Shown piece after piece: positions 22,364 to 35,012 of a stretch of 64,000 nucleotides of DNA (position 1 is the stretch's first letter; each line of letters begins with the position of its first letter). This DNA comes from Phoronis australis (Eukaryota; Phoronida; Phoronidae). The stretch covers positions 321,077 through 385,076 of the forward strand of contig NMRA01000182.1 in assembly GCA_002633005.1 (NCBI GenBank), written 5' to 3'. The notes under the pieces were generated by a model, which did not search any database, was not told where the DNA came from, and worked only from the letters and a program-made list of their open reading frames with translations. The position numbers were made by a program, and so were the translations under genes.

Positions 22364-23433
22364 TATAGTCCGATTACCTCTCGTCGTCAGTCTCCAAAGG
22401 TCGTCCGCCATCTTGTTTCGCGTGCAGCGCTGCCACGCGGGACTTAGCGTTCCAATTTGGAACGCTCGTCTGCACGTTAGGTACTAACCTCTCGGGAGAA
22501 ACACGCGTGGAAGAACTGAGACTAAAATTAATGCATTTACCGACTGTTTTTTTGAGACCACTTAAAAACTTGTTGATTTTACTAATGCACTTTTTTGTTC
22601 ATTTTCAGAAGATATTTTCNNNNNNNNNNNNNNNNNNNNNNNNNNNNNNNNNNNNNNNNNNNNNNNNNNNNNNNNNNNNNNNNNNNNNNNNNNNNNNNNN
22701 NNNNNNNNNNNNNNNNNNNNNNNNNNNNNNNNNNNNNNNNNNNNNNNNNNNNNNNNNNNNNNNNNNNNNNNNNNNNNNNNNNNNNNNNNNNNNNNNNNNN
22801 NNNNNNNNNNNNNNNNNNNNNNNNNNNNNNNNNNNNNNNNNNNNNNNNNNNNNNNNNNNNNNNNNNNNNNNNNNNNNNNNNNNNNNNNNNNNNNNNNNNN
22901 NNNNNNNNNNNNNNNNNNNNNNNNNNNNNNNNNNNNNNNNNNNNNNNNNNNNNNNNNNNNNNNNNNNNNNNNNNNNNNNNNNNNNNNNNNNNNNNNNNNN
23001 NNNNNNNNNNNNNNNNNNNNNNNNNNNNNNNNNNNNNNNNNNNNNNNNNNNNNNNNNNNNNNNNNNNNNNNNNNNNNNNNNNNNNNNNNNNNNNNNNNNN
23101 NNNNNNNNNNNNNNNNNNNNNNNNNNNNNNGAGTTGCTGTAAACCACTTTCCACTATTTTCTTGGCCTTTTTCTGTGTGGTTTTCTGTCCTTTCAAAAGG
23201 CGGCAGCACATGACGACCATAGGTGTCATTATAAAATGGCTGCCGAAAACCAATGCACAGTTGAACAACTCGGCTTAAGTAAAAGAAAACGTTTGAATCA
23301 ACGAATACTATATATTTGTGAGAGTTAAATCAAGTCCTATTCAGATCATAACTTTGAAGTGGAATAATTGGGTGAGTAAGACAACAAGCCGGTTTTATGC
23401 TTAGGCGGACGACTATAGGGTTTCGGAGTGTAT
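22364..23433. mobile_element. element X: TIR transposon with TA target site, interior unsequenced
   Basis: The left end reads TATAGTCCGATTACC and the right end, on the other strand, TACACTCCGAAACCC; the shared TA..(C/G)TCCGA core suggests short imperfect terminal inverted repeats next to a TA target duplication. The left end (22364-22619) recurs at 43488-43743 and the right end (23131-23433) recurs inverted at 19741-20043. The left arm contains a perfect 21-base palindrome, agcgttccaatttggaacgct (22446-22466). The middle is a run of n (22620-23130), so coding capacity cannot be judged. TA duplication would fit the Tc1/mariner group, but no DDE motif is visible. Confidence 0.6.
22620..23130. 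other. assembly gap (511 n)
   Basis: Unsequenced run inside element X. Open frames drawn across it have no meaning. The length may be an estimate from paired reads. Confidence 0.99.
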
Positions 23434-26400
23434 TATGGGACTGGTCGTTCCCGGTGTTTCCGCTCACTGTCCCGTTAGACAATCATCACGACTTGGAAAT
23501 GTCGTCAAGTAACAGCCTGTTTCAATGAGCGTCTCATTTTTATCACGAAGCATAGTAAAGATGAAAATGACAACCCTATCAATCGCCAAGCAATATCTCT
23601 AGCTTACGACTTGTCTTTCAGCAGAGTAGTTTCGAGTCGTGAAGAATTTTGTCGAGGTCTTGTTTCTGTCAATTACAAAGTATTGTTGGCAATGTAACGT
23701 GTACTCCTGCGATTCAAGTATGGGAACGAAATATGCGTGTACAACACTCCAAAGCTACATCAAAAGAGAACAGTGACAGTGCTATGAAAAGAGTACTGGC
23801 TTGGCTGTGTTAAGCACCAATTTTCCACTCTCTGGGTCGTCAGTTGACCACATCGTATATTTTTGAGGTTCAATTGGAAACAAAATTATTCCAGGTGTCT
23901 AAAAAGGGTAGGCGGTAAAGATATTCCCCAATGCAGTCACATGACATTGTATAGGCGGAGTTTGCCACACAGAATCGTATATTTCTTACAATTGCAGTCT
24001 TCCAATTTTTATTACCACTAACATTCAGTTTAAAAACCATGCTCACATAAGTTGGAGTTCCAAAATTTGGGCTGCAAACAAAAGGAAGTAGCTTGTTGCG
24101 CACTTAGAGTTATTTGTCTATGACGACTTTGTTGACCATCATATGGCAGTTCAGTCCTGGAAAAGTCGCAGGTATTTTTCCAACGTGTATTTTCTCCTAT
24201 TTCAAGTTGCATTCATAGCTACTCGAATATATGTGTCGGTTAGAGAGTGCTCTTTCAACTTTTGCGTCAGCAGGTAAGTTGCCTGAGAGTAAGATGATGG
24301 CCTACAAAGTTTCGAAATCGCATGCCCATTCAAGTTCTTCACATAGCTTGTTACAAAATAAAACATCGCCAATATTTCTTTGTTCCCGGTAAGCCCTGAG
24401 TATTGTTTTCACAAAAACATGTTGTACTCACTGTGACCTTTCGCTCAGTCGAATCGTTTAATATCCACTGGCTCGGTTCGAGCGCACTGCGTCGATTTTT
24501 TTTTACTGCTGGAACACCGAGATGCGGACTAAAATTAACCTTAAATTCAAGATAAAAACACGTGGAAGAGAAAAAAATGTTTATTTGGACTCTGCAAAAT
24601 TCTGGGGAACTACAGCTGTGTTCTGAAAATTCGCTCACCTCCTGGGCGACTGGCCAGTGATCTTCTACTCGCTGTTTCTAGTCGTATTTGCAACTAGGCA
24701 AGTGGCTAAGTATATCCCTGTGTCATGGACTAAAACTGGTGATTGTTCGAATGGTTTAGCTTATTTTTTGCCAAAGAACCTCTATGAGAGGCCCGACCAC
24801 ACAGTCAGTGTCAGTAGTTAGGTAGTTTCGTTCTGTGCATTTCTGATAAAACTTTTTGTTTAATTGCCATGTTCATATATTTTACAGTTTCATGAGAGAG
24901 CTATAATTTGTTTATGACACAATGAATGCATGGGTGACTAGTCTTAGTGAGGTCTAGGGTGATTTTGTTCATGCTGGATTTCATATGATACCTGCAGAGG
25001 GATAAGTTCAGCCCCAGATTTTACTCTCTGGAGAATATATTTAGCATTGTGTATAAGTCGTCTTTACACAGCTTTGTCCTGAGGTTAATTCCAGCTAAGG
25101 ATATCAAATATGCCTGCTTGAAAAAGTGGGCATTGTTGTGGTCTTTTCAGAAAGTTTTATTGTGAATAGCTATTGACAGGCACAATTTTTCACAAATGTT
25201 GATCACAGACAGATTAAGTTATATGGCAATTCCTGGAAAATCTATTTCAGGTTTCATGATATCATTGTGCCATATTTGTGTATACAGCTACAATTCTCCT
25301 TGAGTGGGTCTGTGCTTTGTATGGAGATTCCTTTTCATGCGATGTCAATGACTTTGTGAGCGTCATCAGTTTGGTGAAANTGTACCAAACCGCTCTAAAG
25401 CCACGTTGTAAATGATTGTGGTGAAACTCTCGATCTTCTTTTCTACGCTGCCCATCAAAGTTGTCTTCATGATGTTGTGCACATCCCCATGAAAAGCCTT
25501 CCATGCTGATTCTTCCGTCATCTTTGGCCATTTCACTCTCTTCCTTCTTCAGTAATTAGGTATTTACACTACTTTTATCATTTTCGGCTTGAACTAGGGA
25601 CAAAAACAATAGCTCACATTGCATCTGTATCTGCCAAACTGCTTGAAGTATAAATAAGAAAATTGGTAGACGAGTTCCTACTGGGAAGAGTAGGGCTGAG
25701 GTTACTTTTCAGATGACTCTAACTACTGTGGAACTCCGTGATGACATTTTTGTGTCTCCAGCTGATCTCTTAATTCCCTTGAAGGATCTTTGTGAAATTT
25801 GACAACTTAAGTCTCATGAACGTGACAACAAATGAAGATGATTTTCAGACTGAACTGACCTACTGTTCCCCCAAGTGGCAATTTTAGTTTCTTACATTTT
25901 CCTCGGTATATTGGGGAGTTCCTTGTTGGATTTTCATGAAATTTGGCAAACAAGTTGCTGTTAAGTTGACAATGGCGCCTTCTTATTTTCGGGTGGATTG
26001 GATGTTATGTACGCCACCTGGTCGCCATTTTTATACGCCCACATATTTACGCATTATGCTGTTATTCCTGTTTGTCCAGGATCCATTAATTTATCTCCAA
26101 AACCTTTGGATGCATGTTCATGAATTTTTCCAGATATGTTCCTTTCAGGGATGAGACGGCACAAACGAATTTTGTACGGATATGATTACCAGTAGTAGCA
26201 TTTGCATTGTTAATGGATTTTCATGAAATTTTAGGCGATGATACTGTTTTTTGTCATCTGCCCTCTATTTGGCCACCGGTGTGCTACTTAATGGCAATTT
26301 TGTTGCTTGTCGTTTTTCTATATCTTTGGAGTTTCTTGACGAATTTTCATGAAATTTGGCACTTATCTTGTAAAGAGGTGATGGCATTCCCAATTTCCAT

Positions 26401-27500
26401 ATGGATTTAACATAGCTTATGTCTCCAGTGGCTGTTTTTATTTTATCTGTCTTTGGTTTTTGACGTTCATCTCTATCTGCAAAATCACCGTAAAATTGGT
26501 ATACGAATATGTTGCTATTGGGAAAAGCGTGGCTAACAATGATTTTTGGACAGTTTGACTATTGTGGCGTCCCCTGTTAGCAGTTTTGATTTTTTTCTCT
26601 TAAACCCCTGGATAATCTTTTTGGAATTTGACTGTGAATATGACAACAGATGACCGCTTGTTTCGGAGTACATGGCTACCACTGTGGCCCCTAGGGATAG
26701 TTTTAATTTTTTATGATCTTGGCAGGTGTGTTTGTTTGAGGAGAGCATTGCTGACTTGCTACACACCTCCTATAGAGGCGATTTTAAGTTTACTTGCATT
26801 GCCACCTTTAGTGGGAATGTTTTAAAAAATAGTAATCATCCCTTTTATGCCATTCACATGGTGGGCTCATTAAATTGACAAGAGTTAAATGCAGATGCAA
26901 AAACAAAGGTTAGTGTTGATTTGAAAAACCTTAAACTACAAGGGTGCAGGGTCAGCTGATTTCACTTGCTCCTTGCTGTATGAAAAACTCTCGGTTAGAA
27001 GAATTATGGGTACAGAAGTCTTAATAGTGTATTCTGTAGCTACAAAACATTTGTGAAAGCAAGCTCATTAAAAACTAGCTGCTCAATCAGATAAGTGAAA
27101 TTATGCAAGTGTTTTTCATGTTATAGTCACGGCCTCATCAACATATGACTTGCAAAATGGCAACCACAGAAGTAATTGATTTCTGAGGCTAGTTTGTTGA
27201 ATTATAAGAAAAAAATTCACTGTTTTTCCATGGTTTTCTCACCGCAAGTGCCTCTCATGTGAGTTGAGACTAGGGAAGGCAACCTTGATGAAATCTGCGA
27301 CTTCTGACCATTGTAATGACTGTTCAGCATGTGACCCAATGTGACCAATGGCTACTGACTTTGTGATTAGTAATTATTGGTTAGTGGCTATTGACCATCA
27401 GTGACCTGCAGCGATTGATCATGTGACCAATGGCTGTTGCTTTGCAAAAATCGCCCATTGTTCCATGTTTGTAATTACAGCAGTGGACCTTCTGTTTCAG
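23434..27500. other. intergenic DNA and presumed PGD 5' region
   Basis: The acceptor tgtttcag ends at 27500, one base before the PGD ATG, so PGD must have at least one upstream untranslated exon here. A strong donor, gcgtcagcag|gtaagtt, at 24273/24274 is one candidate. Bases 25690-26888 are filled by a diverged copy of the CTCF-motif repeat family. A single n lies at 25380. I see no other coding sequence. Confidence 0.45.
25690..26888. repeat. diverged copy of the composite CTCF-motif repeat
   Basis: It shares modules with 6434-7632: ggattttcatgaaatttggca (25927, 26340), cccacatatttacgc (26036), caagtggcaattttagttt (25870), and an end with catggtgggctcatt..gacaagagtt. The CTCF-like boxes are more decayed here (for example acgccacctggtcgccattt). 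Confidence 0.55.
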
Positions 27501-27501
27501 A

Positions 27502-30500
27502 ATGCCTGGTGAAGCTGACATAGCGTTGATTGGTCTGGCTGTAATGGGCCAGAACTTGATATTGAACATGAATGATCATGGATTTGTGGTGAGTATGACA
27601 ATCAGTCATCAAAATGTTTTCGTTCGTTGGTCATTCAGAAGTCTAACTGGCATTGACCTGTTTGCGAATAACAGAAAGAAAACCTGCTTAGTAAGCTGAC
27701 TTTTGGTGTTCATTAGATGCTACCTGTTCACTCTCACCTGTGATAAACTTCTTGCAGTTTTAAATGAAGTCATTTCTGCAGATTGTTTATCTGCATCTAC
27801 TAGCAGTGCTGCTTTGATTGGCTGCTGTTTCCACACATCCTCTGTGTATATGATGTCTTATCCTATCTGTAAAAAGGTTACTGGTGACAGCCGTTATTGA
27901 CCTTTCACCTCTGACCTTAGGTGTGTGCTTACAACAGAACTGTTGAGAAGGTCCATGCATTCCTGGCTAACGAGGCAAAGGGGACAAAAGTGATAGGGGC
28001 CAACTCGCTGGAAGAAATGGTGTCTTCACTTAAGAAACCTCGCAGGGTCATGCTTCTGGTGAAGGCTGGCTCAGCTGTCGATGCCTTCATTGACAAACTG
28101 GTGAGGAAAGTATAGGATCATTTCCTAAGCGCTAGAATCATGTACTTGTTTGATTTGCAGGTAAACAAAAGTATTAATCACATGCTGAGTTTGACCTATA
28201 TTAATGTTTATTGGAAAGTTTGTTGAATGGCTTAATTAGCGTTAAAATTTAACACAATTAGATAAAGACATTTAAACCTAAACAATGAATCCTGTCCATT
28301 TTTATGTGCCCACATATTAGATATGTGTATGCATATCGCTGTCATCCCTGCAGGTGTCCACTTGTCTGGCATCCGCTGCTGTATCTCCTAAATCTCTGGA
28401 TGCAGGATCGTCAGGAAAGTTGGTAGCTAACAACATATGGCAATGACTTTTGGGTGTATCCGACTATCATTGCGCTCCCTTGTGGCACTTGTAGTTTTTT
28501 ACATTTGTCTCTCTATCTTCAAAGTTTCCTTGTTGGAATTTTATGAAATTTGGCATATAGTTTTGTATTAGAGAGATGACTCTAATGGCCATTTTTATGA
28601 TACTAATAAACACCATAGAAGCATTCCGTTTGCAGTACACTTGTGGGCACAAATTCAATTCTTTGCATTGCTCTCGTTGTATATGTGGGCTTACTATATT
28701 CTTGTTGAATTCAAATTAATAAAACCCTCAATTTTTTTTTAGAAGGTTGAAAAATACTGTATGGCATTTTGATTTTGTATTTTTCAGGTTCCTCTTTTAG
28801 AGGCTGGTGATATCATCATAGACGGTGGAAATTCAGAATATAAAGATTCAAATGTACGTTACACTCTCGGGCCTCTTTTAATGTCCTGGTGCAATTGGCT
28901 AAAAATCTTATCCTGGTTAGGGCATTGCTTGAAACTGTGAACTTTGTACATATAAGTCAAGAGATTTGCATGAATTAAGCTTATTTGTACGCAGATGTCT
29001 TCCTGACTTGATATCTTAGAGTTTAAGCTTAATAATCTTCAATCATTTCATACGTTTGTGAAAAATTATGCTGTGCTGGACTTCATTGTGTGAGTTGGGT
29101 GCACTCCGTGTAGTCTCAGTACTAAATTAAATTGTGCTGTGCTGGACTTCATTGTGTGAGTTGGGTGCACTCCGTGTAGGCTCAGTACTAAATTAAATTG
29201 TGCTGTGCTGGACTTCATTGTGTGAGTTGGGTGCACTCGGTGTAGTCTCAGTACTAAATTGTGCTGTGCTGGCCTTCATTGTGTGAGTTGGGTGCACTCC
29301 GTGTAGACTCAGTACTAAATTAAATTTGCTCATGAATATGGTGTCAGTGGATGGATCAAAACTTACATCAAGCCTGCTTCACATTCTTCACGCTTCTTTT
29401 ACCCATTCTAGAGGCGCTGCAAAGATTTGAAGAGTAAAGGCATTTTGTTTGTGGGTAGTGGTGTAAGTGGTGGGGAAGATGGTGCTAGGTATGGGCCCTC
29501 GCTGATGCCAGGCGGTGCACCTGAGGCATGGTATGTGTTCTGTGTTTTGATGTTGTAGCCTTCAATAATTATCACTGCTACTTTTTACTTTCTGTAAATT
29601 TGAATTTGTTGGTGAACATCTTGGCAGTGTTACAAAACCATGACTTGAAAGGTTTTATTCCAACATGAAAACTGCTAACAATCCTACTTAGCACAACACA
29701 GCATTGTTTGATTAAGATCAATTACAGATGTGCTGTCACTGTCGTCTTGTTCTTTGAGGTGTTTTCTGAGTTTGAATGGGAATGGCTGTTCATTTATTCT
29801 TCTGTCCTGCTTATTTTACAACAGGCCATTTATCAAAGACATCTTTCAAGGCATTGCAGCGAAAGTCAGTTCAGGAGAGCCGTGTTGTGACTGGGTAAGT
29901 GATTAGTCAGCTTTTGACCTGGTATGACACGCTCCCCCATTCAGAGTTCACAGCATTCTTTGGGGGTTACTGTGATAAGCGTTGGTGTACACAAGTCAAT
30001 TCGTCTCATTGTGTTGCTCAGGAAGATTATGATAAAACATCACCAATTTTGGACAGAAATAATTGCCAAAATTGTTTTTTTTTTTCATTTGAAGGGTTTT
30101 GACATTGTTGCGAATGTGTCGCAACGAGGGGTTTAGTATGTGTAGTGCGCAGTATCTAAAATTGGCAGGAAAGAATGTTGCCACGAACAGGCAGCCGTTG
30201 TCACTCACATCTATCTCTGTTAGACATGGCATGGTCCTCTCTCTTTAGGTTGGCGATGAAGGTGCTGGTCACTTTGTCAAGATGGTGCACAATGGTATCG
30301 AATATGGTGATATGCAGTTGATCTGTGAAGCATATCACTTGATGAAGGACTGTCTTGGCTTGTCCTGTGATGAGATGGGAAAGGTAGGCACTCTTAGCCA
30401 TGAAAGTTAACACCTTGTTTTGAGTAAACACCCACACCTACGTTTTCAATAATTACAAAACGTGTGGACGACAGTGTTCATGTATAGTTTTTATTGTATC

Positions 30501-33500
30501 TTTCAATTTGCACTAGCCGTGCCGTATTGGCTGAAGAAGCCAGTGCGTAATATAACCTAGGTTTATCATGTTTCGATCTACACAGGTGCTTCAAGACTGG
30601 AACAAGGGGGAGCTGGACTCGTTTCTGATTGAGATATCCAGTGACATTATGAAGTTCAAGGATGCCGATGGTCAGCCTCTGGTGGAAAAGATACGTGATG
30701 CTGCGGGCCAGGTGATTTTTCTCTAAGAATCTGTGTAAATCAATCTTTTTGACACATATTTTATTGTTGGCTTGTAGATGTCACAAAGCCATATTTAATA
30801 ATGTCTGCATTAGTGGTAGCATGGTAAACAACCTTGAATAAATTTCAATGTTAGCTATTTTATGTAAATTAAGGCTTTAGGCTACTTTCCTTACTAAGGA
30901 TTATTTTTTTTTCAAATAGTTTTTTTTAAAAACACTTAAAAGTGTTAATAGCAGACCTTTATTTTTGAAATCCTTTGTGATCACAAAATCTTATTGATAA
31001 TATGTGCACAAAAAATGCGTAGATGTTCTTAATCGTGTGACAGCGTTTTCTTTGATTTTTTCAGTAACTTCAATATGATCACATTGCTTTCGTGCACAAA
31101 ATGAAATTGTGTGATTATCAAGGATTTTAATTTACCAAAAATAATCTATTATAGACAGTGAGTTACTATACTACCACTAGGTACGTAGCCTTTCACACAA
31201 TAACCATTACTGTGTGATGTTTATTCCTAATATGTCACTGAGGTCTTTAATCCATTGATTTTCTTGTTTCTTGGCCAATTTCATTTCATTTATTGACAAC
31301 CACTAGCATTTCTGTAATACAAAAAAGTTAGAATAACTTGGCATTTCTTTGTGCTTCAGAAAGGAACGGGGAAATGGACTGCCATATCAGCTTTAGAATA
31401 CGGAATGCCTGTTACTCTAATAGGTGAGGGTAGTTACCAGGCGTGGCCTCTATATGACTAATGAAACTGCCATAACTTGGATCCGACCAGACTACGAGAT
31501 TTTATCTGTGCCATAGGAAATCTCTTATCTGAAGACCCAAGAGCACACATTTGGGCAACAATTCTGTGTAACCATTGCTTGACAAAGCAAGGACCTGTGT
31601 TTTGCTCATCCAACATAGTACATAGTAGAATTTCATTGTATATTTATTTAATCTCAAGCCCAAACTTGACATAAAAAGGTTCCAATGCCCATATTGGTTT
31701 TAGGAGAAATAGTGTCCCATGGACGCCTAAATATTGTCTTCGTGTTTGAATGTTTTCTATAATTATACAATGACGAGTCCTGTTTGTGTTCTTTGCCTAT
31801 TGTCTTTATCCATGTGTTGATGCAGAGGACTTTTTTATTTACAGGGGAGTCAGTATTTGCTCGATGTCTTTCTTCGTTACAATCTGAGAGAATAGAAGCG
31901 AGCAAAAAACTGAAGGGTCCTAGTAATTCCAAGTACACCGGCAACAAAGAGGAATTTGTTGAAGACATACGTCAGGCTTTATATGCCTCTAAAATTATAT
32001 CTTACGCACAAGGGTTCATGTTGATGAGACAGGCTGCACAGGAATTTGGCTGGAAGCTGAATTACGGAGCGATAGCTCTCATGTGGAGAGGCGGGTGTAT
32101 CATTAGAAGGTAAAGTCTTAATTGCTCATAGTGACAATTTGGTATAATTGTGTTGCAGTACTGCTTAGTTACATATATGGAGAGTTTAGCCTGTTCAGTC
32201 AATCACCATATTCTAGTGGGGCCCTCCAAAAAAATTTCACAATTACAATTTGTACTTTGGTGAAAGGGACATTATCTGCTCGAAAAGTGATTTTCGAAGA
32301 TCTGTCTAGGTGCGGAATTGAACCTGTATCCCCTGCAGTTGCAGCGGGGCCGTATTGAAATAGCGTTGGACTACTCAAGACAACTGAATGTCATATCTGT
32401 GACGGTTATGAGATTCGGGCATCTCCGAAGATTTAATGTGGTATGACAAATAGATCTATAGTGGCATTCATTCACCAGGATGAAATGTCATTTACTTGCC
32501 ATGATATGACCATATCGACAAACTGTCAAATATTTGCGTACCTTCCTGATGCAGATAGTGATAATGGGTTTTACCATACACAGGTGATCATACTGCCATG
32601 AAATAAATGTGTTGTTGTCACACCGTGAAATACGTCAGAACTACTTTTCCGTATCTTTCCTTTATAGATCACCATTATCATCTCTTAAGAAAACAACCTT
32701 GGTAAAGACTTAAGCATTATGTATTTAATGGGCTAAATCCATGAGAATTACGGTAGTTGGTTTAACTCATCTTCACACAATTCTGTACTGGGGTTTGTGT
32801 CATCAATAATTGAAAAACACCTTACAAATGACAACAGAATCAAATATATAGCATAAATCATAAACATATCTGTTAAAATTTTAATTTCAACAAACTTTTG
32901 AAAATTAAGGTAAAAACAGTGTTTTAAGTATCCAAACACTTATCCTAAACAGTGTTTTAAGTATCCAAACACTTATCCTAAACAATACGGCGACCTCACT
33001 TGGATACTTATGAATGAGTTGCCATGTTATACATATTGCTTGCCAAACACAGAAATTCTTACCCCCGGGTCCTAACCGTGTTGTATTTTGTCAATATCAG
33101 TAAATAAAATCGTTTAGTTAAAACAGGTATTGTATATGTTATTCCTTATTAATTCGATGAAATTTTATCAAGTAATTCTCTTCTTTAACACCGCATCTTG
33201 TTCTGATTTTCTGCTCAAGATGTGTGTAAGTGCGGGTCTTCATTTAAATCGGCTTGCATATCGCGTATATCACGATGTGATAACCCACAGTTATCATCTC
33301 ATATCTTATATAACATAATTATATTCGTGGACTGGGGGAGAGTTAAAAATTCTCTTCCAATGTCAATCTGACTTGATATGCTCAAGGGATCAGTCTGTAG
33401 TTGTTTAATTACAAGATCACTGATGCCAATTTCCCTTGTTATTTGTCTTTCATTAGATTAGCTTGTTTTTTGTCTCTCATTAGATTAGCTTGTTCTTACC

Positions 33501-35012
33501 TGCTTTGATGTACTGACGTCTGCTCAATTTAAAGCGATTTATGGCTTCTGCTATCTCATTAGTCAGATTCTGAGTAGCGATATCTGATGAGCGGGTGACA
33601 TGCGATTCTATGGCCTAGGTGGTCAACATTACTTTACAACGGAAGTTATCATTCCGCATTTAGCCTCTTAGAAGACGGAAGTACCAGGGGTCGTATAAAT
33701 ACTATGCAATTCAGTTTTAAATGTCTGCCTTGTAAATTTTGAAAAATATTCTTGTAGGATAACAATTAATCACATGCTAAATCCACTATCCACATAATTC
33801 TGTTTATTTAATCTATTGGTAGACAAAATGATATAAAAAGTATGGTTGTATTTTTAGTGTGTTTCTTGGCAATATCAAGGAAGCATTTGAGAAGAATCCC
33901 AACCTGACCAACTTACTGTTAGACGACTTCTTCCAAAAAGCCATTCAGAAGTGTCAGGTTAGTGTAGTGCTGGTTGTTTTTGTATCACTTGAACTGTGAA
34001 GAAAAGTCTTATGTATGCTTGCAGCATCACATCTGAGAAATAACTTGTATTTGTCGGCGTAATTTTATAACATTGATGTTAGATTGTGACCCCACTGATG
34101 AGAGCTTTGCTCCAAGTGCCTTTGTCTTGTTTTGATGACCTCATTGTCACCATTGCATAAAGCTTCATCGTAAGCACTGATATCACAAGCATGAATTGAA
34201 ATTCCACTTAAATTCAACACAGAAGACAACCAATTCAGTCAGAGTGATACATACCTGACTGTTGTGGTAGTGTCCGATGATCAATGAGGTAAGACAGAGA
34301 AATGGAAATGAAATTGAGAACCATATGACAATTACAAAACACTGTATGCAGTTGTCCTTGCATTTCATTTTATGAGACTGCTGGAATATCATGATGATTA
34401 ATGATGCGTTTCTGATTTTCCCAGGATTCCTGGCGTCGAGTGGTGGCCACAAGCGTTACTCTAGGCATTCCAACGCCATGTTTCAGTACAGCCCTGGCAT
34501 TTTATGATGGATACAGGTCTGCAAGGTTGCCAGCGAATCTCATTCAGGTAACACATGACCAGACAGGAGTACTATCTGTTGAAGTTAACGCCTAGGTGTT
34601 GGCGAAAACTTGTTTTTGACCATTTTCGTAACTTTAAGCACCTGCTAGTTGCCCCACCATGTGTTTTCGCACGGGGGCGGAGCTTGCGATAGGTCAATTT
34701 GTGCACTCGCTAAAGTATTTATACACCCGAACATATGTCCATCACTCCCAAGTATTTGCTGGGCATAAATTTGAATTCGACTTTTGGTTCCTAAAAAGAT
34801 ATTTTCCGAATGTACACACTGACCTTGTGTGCAGAAAACTTCAGTAGTGTTATTGAATGCACCAACACTCAATGTCACGCACTATGTTGCAGGCTCAACG
34901 AGATTACTTTGGAGCTCACACATATGAGCTGCTGTCTAAACCTGGGGAGTTTATCCACACCAACTGGACAGGGCATGGGGGCAATGTCTCCTCTACCACG
35001 TATCAAGTCTAA
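27502..35012 (+). CDS. PGD: 6-phosphogluconate dehydrogenase, decarboxylating
   Basis: Twelve coding exons: 27502-27588, 27921-28100, 28788-28853, 29412-29530, 29825-29894, 30249-30383, 30586-30711, 31360-31423, 31845-32109, 33858-33957, 34425-34547, 34893-35012. All phases agree and the product is 484 residues (human 483). It catalyses 6-phosphogluconate + NADP+ to ribulose-5-phosphate + CO2 + NADPH in the cytosolic oxidative pentose phosphate pathway. Visible: the NADP Rossmann motif [16 protein letters not shown] near the N-terminus; [13 protein letters not shown]; the [20 protein letters not shown] substrate loop; the [17 protein letters not shown] block with the catalytic Lys and Glu; and the C-terminal tail [15 protein letters not shown] that reaches the neighbouring subunit. 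No lesion was found, so the gene looks functional. The acceptor one base before the ATG implies an upstream 5' UTR exon. Confidence 0.98.
28303..28680. repeat. short copy of the composite repeat in PGD intron 2
   Basis: It begins tatgtgcccacatattagat and ends cacttgtgggcacaaattc...gctctcgttgt, matching both ends of 6434-7632 but with about 800 bases of the interior missing. It keeps one decayed box (gcgctcccttgtggca). The short form shows that the two ends belong to one element. Confidence 0.6.
29069..29327. repeat. 66-bp tandem repeat, four units, in PGD intron 3
   Basis: The unit starts tgctgtgctggacttcattg and ends near agtactaaattaaattg. Units 1-4 differ by single bases, and unit 3 lacks six bases (aaatta). 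High identity between units indicates recent expansion. Confidence 0.9.
32110..33857 (+). other. PGD intron 9
   Basis: This is the longest PGD intron. Besides the 33-bp duplication it has a second short tandem copy at about 33445-33496 (tcattagattagcttgtt twice). I see nothing else. Confidence 0.6.
32917..32982. repeat. 33-bp tandem duplication in PGD intron 9
   Basis: cagtgttttaagtatccaaa plus 13 more bases occurs twice in direct succession without a mismatch. Confidence 0.9.

Noticed and set aside
22507-23278. Several open frames of 180-228 residues
   Set aside because: They are drawn across the 511-base run of n and contain almost no real sequence.
27703-27900. 65-residue frame between PGD exons 1 and 2
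   Set aside because: It lies wholly in an intron, and the exon junction on either side gives the expected GFV-VCAYNRT sequence.
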